From Cellulosimicrobium cellulans (GTDB lineage Bacteria; Actinomycetota; Actinomycetes; Actinomycetales; Cellulomonadaceae), in the NCBI RefSeq assembly GCF_016921195.1, contig NZ_JAFGYF010000003.1:62001-126000 (forward strand): 64,000 nt of DNA. The letters run 5' to 3'. Under the pieces are notes generated by a model. It was not told the origin of the DNA. It did no database searches and saw only the letters and a list, made by a program, of their open reading frames with translations. Position 1 is the first letter of the stretch, and every line of letters starts with the position of its first letter. Position numbers and translations under genes: made by a program. This document shows positions 59,289-64,000 of this stretch, piece after piece.

Positions 59289-59293
59289 ACCGC

Positions 59294-59557
59294 ATGACCC
59301 CCGACGAGCTCGCACGGGCCGAGGCCAAGCTCCTCGCCGCGCAACGCCGCGGAACCATGACCGACGCCGAGCGCGAACTCCTCGCCGAGATCCAGACCCG
59401 CCTCTACGGCAAGTCCCGCAAACCCCCTGCCCGCAAGGGCTGGAAGACGCGCGGCCGCGGCGGCGGCAAGGCATCCACGACGCCCGTCGAGAAGCACGAC
59501 ACCCCGCCGGCCAAGATCGTGCGAGGCGGGCTGCCTGGATTGGGCAAGCGCCGGTAG
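59294..59557 (+). CDS. Hypothetical basic phage protein
   Basis: This 87-residue protein has a helical first half and a Lys/Arg/Gly-rich tail (RKPPARKGWKTRGRGGGKAS), suggesting nucleic-acid binding. It is the last gene before a hairpin terminator. Confidence 0.6.
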   Translation: MTPDELARAEAKLLAAQRRGTMTDAERELLAEIQTRLYGKSRKPPARKGWKTRGRGGGKASTTPVEKHDTPPAKIVRGGLPGLGKRR

Positions 59558-59562
59558 AACGC

Positions 59563-59588
59563 GGGGCGGGTCAACCACGACCCGCCCC
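59563..59588. terminator. Hairpin terminator between convergent genes
   Basis: GGGGCGGGTC and its exact complement form a 10-bp stem with loop AACCAC. It ends the rightward operon and, 9 bp beyond its stop, the leftward membrane-protein gene. Confidence 0.75.
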
Positions 59589-59596
59589 GATGGTTG

Positions 59597-60163
59597 TCAG
59601 CCGGTGTAGCAGGAGAAGTCGTCGCCGCCGAACGAGCTCACCGACACCGACGCGTTGATGTAGCTCCCGCCACGCGCCAGACACTCCGCCACCTTCGGAA
59701 CCCACCACTGGTCGCTCTCACTCGACTTCAGCGCGTCCTCCCGAGCCTGCAACTCCGCCTCCTTCGTCGCCGCAGCAGCCTCACGCTCCTTCAGGGCTTC
59801 CTCCTTTGGCGCGAGCCCCTCCTCACGCGTGCTCATGTTCGCCTCGGCCACGCTCAAATCCGTCTCACGCCCACGGAGCTCGTCACGCTCCGCGCTGACT
59901 GCCTCCAGCGTCTGCCGCGTGTCATCGAGTCGCGCTTGCAGCTCATCCCGCGTCTCGCGCAGGTCGAGGACCTTCTGTGCCTCGTTGACCGTGACCTGGT
60001 GCTGCGCCACCCACGCAGCCGAAGCGCCCAATAGCAGCACGGCGAGTGCGGCGATGACGATCAGGAGAGTCCGGTTCGCATCGATGTAGTCCCGGGCGCC
60101 GCCCCTCTTGGGCTGAGGCGCGGGTGCGGGCGGAGGCGGGACGGGTACTTCGGGCGTGCTCAT
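59597..60163 (-). CDS. Leftward membrane-anchored coiled-coil protein
   Basis: This 188-residue protein has a Pro-rich cytoplasmic N-terminus, one membrane helix (about 33-53), a long coiled coil (about 56-150, with heptad-like RDELQARLDDTRQTLEAV) and a short C-terminal part with two Cys (ECLARGG and FSCYTG), probably outside the cell. It is opposite in direction to the early genes and has its own terminator, like a lysogenic-conversion or superinfection-exclusion gene. The role is inferred only from position and form. Confidence 0.75.
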   Translation of the reverse strand: MSTPEVPVPPPPAPAPQPKRGGARDYIDANRTLLIVIAALAVLLLGASAAWVAQHQVTVNEAQKVLDLRETRDELQARLDDTRQTLEAVSAERDELRGRETDLSVAEANMSTREEGLAPKEEALKEREAAAATKEAELQAREDALKSSESDQWWVPKVAECLARGGSYINASVSVSSFGGDDFSCYTG

Positions 60164-60288
60164 GCTTCCTCACATCGGGTCCAGGGCCCGGTCGACACGG
60201 GCCAGCACCCTGAGGGAAGGCGGAGTGAAGGATGTGTGACGTCTGTACAGGTAACGGTTCCGCAACGGTCGGCAGTCTAGCCGCGAGC

Positions 60289-60345
60289 CTTGATCGCTTG
60301 ACATCAAGGAGAAGACCCCCGAGACGTTACGTCTCGGGGGTCTTC
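60289..60345 (+). terminator. Hairpins in the 60164-60535 intergenic region
   Basis: CTTGAT-N8-ATCAAG (60289-60308) is followed by a perfect 16-bp stem (GAAGACCCCCGAGACG, loop TTA, 60311-60345) with TGTTT after it, the best-looking intrinsic terminator of the window. The 372-bp gap holds no convincing gene; a TTGACA at 60299 suggests a short transcript may start here. Confidence 0.65.
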
Positions 60346-60472
60346 TGTTTGGTGGTGGCATCTTTGGCCTCCCTGCTCGCCTCGGACGGTCGGGGCGAGC
60401 TGGTTGGTGGGCCTCGTCCGGGCGGCTGGTCGTGCCCGTTTCGTCTGTTCATGGGCGTAACTCTACGCGGTT

Positions 60473-60528
60473 GAGTTCCACTGTCAAGCGGCCCTAGTTC
60501 CACTGTGCTCCACTTCACTACGTAGACT
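60473..60528 (+). promoter_or_regulatory. Rightward promoter C with GTTCCAC motifs
   Basis: GAGTTCCACTGTCAAG (60473-60488) and TAGTTCCACTGTG (60495-60507) lie upstream of TAGACT (-10, 60523-60528). The ATG at 60536 is 7 nt further, again a leaderless layout. It starts the third rightward operon. Confidence 0.6.
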
Positions 60529-60535
60529 TACCCGC

Positions 60536-61432
60536 ATGGCCAGGAACAACGCATCCGTGTGCGACTGCGGGCGACCAACCAACCGCGCCGTCTGCTTCGA
60601 CTGCACCAACACCGTGCGCCGCAACCTCGCCACCATCCACGACACCGTCGTCCCCGGACCCACCAAGCTCCGCACCCGCACCGTCAAAGACGACAACGGC
60701 ACCGAGCGCACCCAGACCTACGTGCAGCCGCTCGGACCCGACCGGCTCATCCCCGGCCTCGCCACCGACCTCGACACCGCCATCACCCGCGACACCCGCT
60801 TCACCACCCCCGCCGGCGGGCGACACACACGAGGCAACGAGGAACCCCTCCCCCTCAACCTCACCGCATCCGACGCCCGCCAAGACCTCACCATCACCCT
60901 CGCCCGCGCCGCCGCGTTCACCGCGGACGCCCGCTGCGAACCCCACCCGGTCTACACCCTCTACGCCCTCGCCGAGTACCTCGACGACAAGCTCGACTGG
61001 ATCGCCACCCAGGACGCTGGCCGTGACTGCTTCGACGCCATCAACGGCGCTATCCGGAAGGCGACCAGGGTCATCGACCGTCCCGCCGACCGCGCCTACG
61101 CCGGACCCTGCGACGTCGACGGGTGCGACGGCGAGCTCTACGCCTGGGACGGGTCCACCCTCGCGAAGTGCACCGTGTGCCGCACCGCGGTGACGCTCGA
61201 CGACCGTCGCGGCGACCTCCTCGACCAGGCGCACGACCTCCTCCTCAGCGCCACCGACATCGCCCGCCTCCTACGCGGCCTCGGCGAACCTGTCGACGCC
61301 CGCCACATCCGCGTCTGGGCGTCCCGCGGGCGCCTCGAGAACCGCGGCCCCGTCGCCGACCCCCGCTACCGGGTCGGAGACGTCCTCGTCCTCGTCGCCC
61401 AGGCCAACACGCGCAGGAAGGCGACCGCATGA
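60536..61432 (+). CDS. Phage zinc-finger/HTH DNA-binding protein
   Basis: This 298-residue protein has an N-terminal zinc site (Cys9, Cys11, Cys20, Cys23), a helical middle, a second zinc ribbon near 187-212 (CDVDGC and CTVC) and a C-terminal helix-turn-helix (SATDIARLLRGLGEPVDARH, then IRVWASRGRL). Actinophages commonly encode such proteins early; a transcription factor for later genes is plausible. Leaderless ATG. Confidence 0.75.
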   Translation: MARNNASVCDCGRPTNRAVCFDCTNTVRRNLATIHDTVVPGPTKLRTRTVKDDNGTERTQTYVQPLGPDRLIPGLATDLDTAITRDTRFTTPAGGRHTRGNEEPLPLNLTASDARQDLTITLARAAAFTADARCEPHPVYTLYALAEYLDDKLDWIATQDAGRDCFDAINGAIRKATRVIDRPADRAYAGPCDVDGCDGELYAWDGSTLAKCTVCRTAVTLDDRRGDLLDQAHDLLLSATDIARLLRGLGEPVDARHIRVWASRGRLENRGPVADPRYRVGDVLVLVAQANTRRKATA

Positions 61433-61617
61433 GCCGCGCCAAGATCGACCGCTACTGGGCCTACCTGCGCCGCGTCCGGGCCCGCCGCCTCCGCATCGTC
61501 GGGACGGGTCTCGCCCTCGCGGCCGTCGCCGGAGTCATCGCCGCCACCGACACCCCCGCCTGGATCAACCAGGCCACCCCGACCAACACCCGGCACCTCA
61601 AGGAGCACCTCCGATGA
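61429..61617 (+). CDS. Small phage membrane protein
   Basis: This 62-residue protein has a very basic N-terminus (YLRRVRARRLRIV) and one hydrophobic helix (about 24-40), so it should insert with its N-terminus inside. Function unknown. ATGA overlaps on both sides. Confidence 0.65.
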   Translation: MSRAKIDRYWAYLRRVRARRLRIVGTGLALAAVAGVIAATDTPAWINQATPTNTRHLKEHLR

Positions 61618-61784
61618 GCAGCATCCTCCGAGACTCCCGCGTCATCGAGTACCGCGGTTTCCGGTTCCGCACCGTCGGCAAGGGCATCCAGCACTGCCAG
61701 CAGCCCGACTGCCGACGCATCACCCACAGCTACATCTCGCACGTCGCCTGGCACCAGACCGGCGCCGGCGACAAGGGGTACTGA
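61614..61784 (+). CDS. Small hypothetical phage protein
   Basis: This 56-residue basic protein has a CQQPDC knuckle and several His, possibly zinc binding. ATG at 61614 overlaps the upstream stop; stop TGA at 61782-61784. Function unknown. Confidence 0.6.
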   Translation: MSSILRDSRVIEYRGFRFRTVGKGIQHCQQPDCRRITHSYISHVAWHQTGAGDKGY

Positions 61785-61786
61785 CC

Positions 61787-61954
61787 GTGACCACCCCGGC
61801 CACGATCCGCCTCCACACCATCGCGCAGCACGCGATGTACCAGGCGTCCGCCGTCTTCTACTTCACCGGCCACACGCCCGAGGCGCACGCCCGCCTGACC
61901 GACGCCCGCGACCTGTACTACACAACCCTCGACCTGATGGAGCCGACCCGATGA
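61787..61954 (+). CDS. Small hypothetical phage protein
   Basis: This 55-residue helical protein (MTTPATIRLHTIAQHAMYQA at the start) begins at GTG 61787 and ends at TGA 61952-61954, overlapping the next ATG. Coupling supports it as real. Function unknown. Confidence 0.55.
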   Translation: MTTPATIRLHTIAQHAMYQASAVFYFTGHTPEAHARLTDARDLYYTTLDLMEPTR

Positions 61955-62181
61955 GCACCGCCCAGATCCGCACCGCGACCGTCGTCGACCCCGGCGTCAT
62001 CGTCTCCACCATCTCCGACGCCGACCAGGCCCAGACTGTCATCTTCCGCGCCGACCCCAACGTGCAGCTCGGGTACACGACCGAGGTCTGGTGGGACACC
62101 CCGGTCAACGCGCTCGTCCAGCACGAGACCGCGATCGACATGCTCACCGGCAACAACCACGGGAACGAGGACCAGGCATGA
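61951..62181 (+). CDS. Small hypothetical phage protein
   Basis: This 76-residue acidic protein is beta-rich (TVVDPGVIVSTISDADQAQT) with no recognised domain. Coupled to its neighbours by ATGA overlaps. Confidence 0.6.
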   Translation: MSTAQIRTATVVDPGVIVSTISDADQAQTVIFRADPNVQLGYTTEVWWDTPVNALVQHETAIDMLTGNNHGNEDQA

Positions 62182-62537
62182 AGCGCGCCAGCATCGCAGG
62201 CATCGCCGTCGGAGCCGTCCTCGTCGCCGGGCTCGCAGGCGCCGGAGCCTGGGCGACATCGTTCGCGAACGAGCAGACCCGCACCTGCACCGTGACCGAC
62301 ACCGACCGCACCACCCGCGTCGTCGACGGGCAGTCCTCAAGCGACATGCGCGTGTACACCGAGGACTGCGGCACGCTCGCCGTCGGCGACATGCTCCTGC
62401 GCGGCCAGTTCGACTCCGCCGACATCTTCGGCCAGCTCGAGCCCGGCACCACGTACGAGCTCACCACGGTCGGGTGGCGCGTCCCGTTCCTGTCGCAGTT
62501 CCCCACGGTGCTCGGCGAGCCCGTCGAGGTCTCGTGA
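62178..62537 (+). CDS. Membrane-anchored or secreted phage protein
   Basis: This 119-residue protein has a basic start and hydrophobic helix (about 5-26) that may be a signal anchor, then an extracellular beta-rich domain with two Cys (TRTCTV and TEDCGT), possibly a disulfide. Similar anchored proteins are common in actinophage early regions. Function unknown. Confidence 0.65.
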   Translation: MKRASIAGIAVGAVLVAGLAGAGAWATSFANEQTRTCTVTDTDRTTRVVDGQSSSDMRVYTEDCGTLAVGDMLLRGQFDSADIFGQLEPGTTYELTTVGWRVPFLSQFPTVLGEPVEVS

Positions 62538-62656
62538 TGGACGCCCTCCTGTACGACGACCCGACCTGGACCGTGTGGATCGCACCCGCCGCCATCCTCG
62601 TCGCGCTCATCGGCCTCGCCGTCATGGCGTTCTGGCCCCGACCACCCAAGCACTGA
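62537..62656 (+). CDS. Very small phage membrane protein
   Basis: This 39-residue protein is one hydrophobic helix (about 12-34) with a basic end WPRPPKH. ATG overlaps the previous stop by one base. Function unknown. Confidence 0.55.
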   Translation: MDALLYDDPTWTVWIAPAAILVALIGLAVMAFWPRPPKH

Positions 62657-62669
62657 GGAGCACCCCGCG

Positions 62670-63602
62670 ATGCGCGTGTACGTCGCAGGCCCCATGCGCC
62701 GCCTGCCCGAGTTCAACTTCCCCGCCTTCGACAACGCGGCTAACGCCCTGCGCGGCCTCGGCTACGACGTCGTCAACCCCGCCGAGCATGACCGCGACAA
62801 CGGGTTCGACCCCGCCGGCATGACCGGGCACGAGGACCTCACCCAGCACGGGTTCGACCTCCGCGCCGCCCTCGCGTGGGACCTCGAGCAGATCACCCGC
62901 TGCGACGCCGTGTTCCTCCTCGACGGGTGGCAGCAGTCCTCCGGTGCGCGCGCCGAGTACGCCCTCGCCCAAGCCCTCGGCCTATTCGTCACGTCCGAGC
63001 AGGCATGGGCCGACTCCACGATCATTCCGCGCCCCTGGTTCAAGACCGCTCTGTTCGAGGAGCGCGGCTACGGACCGACCGCCCAGACCGCACCCGCCCC
63101 CTCAACGTCGGGCGAGGTACGCGTCACCTCCACCACCGGTGGCCAGAAGGGGTCCAAGCCCGAACGATACGACCTCATCCCCGCCCTCCCCCTACGCCAG
63201 CTCGCCCGCCTCTACGGCAAGGGATCCGAGAAGTACGAGGACCGGAACTGGGAACGCGGATTCGACTGGTCCCTGTCGTTCGCCGCCCTCAACCGGCACC
63301 TCTGGCAGTGGTGGGACGGCCGCGACGGCACCGACGTCGACGACGAGACCGGCCTGTCCCACATGGCCTCCGTCGCGTGGCACGCGTTCACGCTCCTGCA
63401 CTTCGAGCACTACGCCCGGTACGCAGGGTTCGACAACCGACCTGGCGGGTACGACCCCGAGCCGACACCAGCGGCGTCCGGTGGCGCCTACGTCGGGAAG
63501 CCGTACCTGCTCTGGGCCAAGCCCGACGGGTGCTTCACCGACCTCACTCGCAAGGACGACACGGTCTACTCCGAGGCGCAGGAAGCCGGTGACGCCGCAT
63601 GA
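62670..63602 (+). CDS. DUF4406/nucleoside deoxyribosyltransferase-like domain fused to a dATP/dGTP diphosphohydrolase-like domain
   Basis: This 310-residue protein has an N-terminal Rossmann-like domain (MRVYVAGPM, DVVNPAEHDRDN, CDAVFLLDGWQQSSGARAEY; about 1-115) of the DUF4406/nucleoside 2-deoxyribosyltransferase type. A C-terminal part (KGSKPERYDLIPALPLRQLA, then RNWERGFDWSLSFAALNRHL and HMASVAWHAFTLLHF; about 155-255) resembles the DUF5664/dATP-dGTP diphosphohydrolase family. Both halves act on nucleotides, so a role in reshaping the dNTP pool is likely. The specific reaction is not known. Confidence 0.75.
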   Translation: MRVYVAGPMRRLPEFNFPAFDNAANALRGLGYDVVNPAEHDRDNGFDPAGMTGHEDLTQHGFDLRAALAWDLEQITRCDAVFLLDGWQQSSGARAEYALAQALGLFVTSEQAWADSTIIPRPWFKTALFEERGYGPTAQTAPAPSTSGEVRVTSTTGGQKGSKPERYDLIPALPLRQLARLYGKGSEKYEDRNWERGFDWSLSFAALNRHLWQWWDGRDGTDVDDETGLSHMASVAWHAFTLLHFEHYARYAGFDNRPGGYDPEPTPAASGGAYVGKPYLLWAKPDGCFTDLTRKDDTVYSEAQEAGDAA

Positions 63603-63829
63603 GCCTCGCCGACCTGCACGAGACCACCCCGCGCCCGCCCCGGTCCGTCTGCTCCGTCGCGAAGATCCTCGACACCCTCGACGACAACGACCGGGCATGG
63701 CTCAACGCGGTCCTCGAAGACCCCGAGGAGACCGGCGCAGCGATCGGCCGCACCCTCACCCGCGCCGGGCACCCCATCGCCGGCACCACCATCTCCCGGC
63801 ACCGCCGCGGCGACTGCACCTGCGCCTGA
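63599..63829 (+). CDS. Small HTH-like phage protein
   Basis: This 76-residue protein (KILDTLDDNDRAWLNAVLED, then GAAIGRTLTRAGHPIAGTTI and SRHRRGDCTC) is a widespread actinophage type in which the second half looks like a helix-turn-helix recognition helix. It may be a small regulator. ATGA overlap with the fusion gene. Confidence 0.65.
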   Translation: MSLADLHETTPRPPRSVCSVAKILDTLDDNDRAWLNAVLEDPEETGAAIGRTLTRAGHPIAGTTISRHRRGDCTCA

Positions 63830-63866
63830 CCTCTTCTGTACGCCCGGCCTGACCGATAGGAACCCT

Positions 63867-64000
63867 GTGAGCCTCGCAGACACCCACGCCGCCACCACCG
63901 CGGCCCGGATCACGCGCAAGCACAGCGCCCCCACCGGGTTCGAGCCAGGCGTGAAGTACGACGCCGGCGAACCCGCCGAGGTCACGCTCGCGCTCAAGGA
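63867..64000 (+). CDS. Hypothetical phage protein (5' part only)
   Basis: GTG at 63867, preceded by AGGA, opens a frame that is still open at the window end (44 complete codons, starting MSLADTHAATTAARITRKHS). The visible part gives no family. Confidence 0.55.
   Translation, partial: MSLADTHAATTAARITRKHSAPTGFEPGVKYDAGEPAEVTLALK

Larger units (their letters stand above)
42772..64000. mobile_element. Prophage, left (integration, regulation, early) part; continues past the window
   Basis: A tyrosine integrase beside an att fragment, a leftward repressor/ImmA pair and a rightward operon of recombination, replication and many small genes in tight overlap form the left arm of a temperate siphophage-like element. 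The order int, repressor, early genes is standard. Structural and lysis genes and attR are not in the window, so completeness cannot be judged. Confidence 0.93.

Noticed and set aside
60232-60474. Plus-strand 80-residue frame in the 60.2-60.5 kb gap
   Set aside because: It reads through the strongest terminator hairpin in the region, has no ribosome site, and has low similarity to any protein type.
62670-63602. Evidence that the phage uses 2-aminoadenine (Z) in its DNA
   Set aside because: A dATP/dGTP diphosphohydrolase-like domain alone is not enough; no purZ or DatZ-like gene is in the window.

Overview
The window is high-G+C DNA with GTG and ATG starts, ATGA/GTGA gene overlaps, leaderless promoters and families typical of Actinomycetota. 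Gene content (osmolyte uptake, ActP/DUF485, DUF3054, DUF3039, the murI/cAMP phosphodiesterase/rph/rdgB block in the order known from Mycobacterium, a GlcNAc-type ABC/ROK/nagB cluster) suggests Micrococcales, probably near Cellulomonadaceae or Promicromonosporaceae. That placement is inference; there is no rRNA here.

Positions 1-42,760 are chromosomal. From left to right they hold: an osmoprotectant ABC transporter; an ATP-grasp protein and a flavin disulfide oxidoreductase; an acetate symporter pair; trmB; a trpB-like gene preceded by what looks like a Trp-Trp leader peptide and attenuator; a large secreted metallophosphoesterase; two identical tRNA-Lys genes; a GroES-like protein, a peroxiredoxin, tRNA-Leu and thioredoxin; an MFS transporter with a PLP decarboxylase; an ABC-F protein; the rdgB-rph-phosphodiesterase-murI run and DUF2017-clpS; pncB; an intergenic region with two opposed 21-nt repeat arrays around a 24-bp inverted repeat; a helicase with a DUF3039 partner; and an amino-sugar operon (ROK regulator, solute-binding lipoprotein, two permeases, ROK kinase, nagB).

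Positions 42,772-64,000 are the left, early part of a prophage that runs off the window. Its attL carries the 3' end of a tRNA-like gene, most likely ssrA (tmRNA). A tyrosine integrase, an ImmA-like peptidase and a repressor form the lysogeny end. A rightward operon of tightly overlapping genes follows: excisionase candidate, YqaJ exonuclease, RecT annealase, SSB, glutaredoxin, methylase remnant, RusA-like resolvase, replication protein, DnaB-like helicase, DPPY methyltransferase, HNH nuclease, nucleotide-metabolism fusion and many small unknowns. Two leftward islands, a ribbon-helix-helix pair at 49.07-49.40 kb and a membrane coiled-coil protein at 59.6-60.2 kb, sit between terminators and are candidates for expression in the lysogen. 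No capsid, tail or lysis genes are present in the window.

A GTTCCA(C) motif recurs at the prophage promoters, and two of these promoters are near-copies that place an ATG right at the expected transcription start. This suggests one repressor acting at many sites. The observations I would check first are the trp attenuator, the GTTCCA operator network, the methylase that has lost its catalytic segment, the repeat-rich candidate origin inside the replication gene, and the opposed repeat arrays after pncB.
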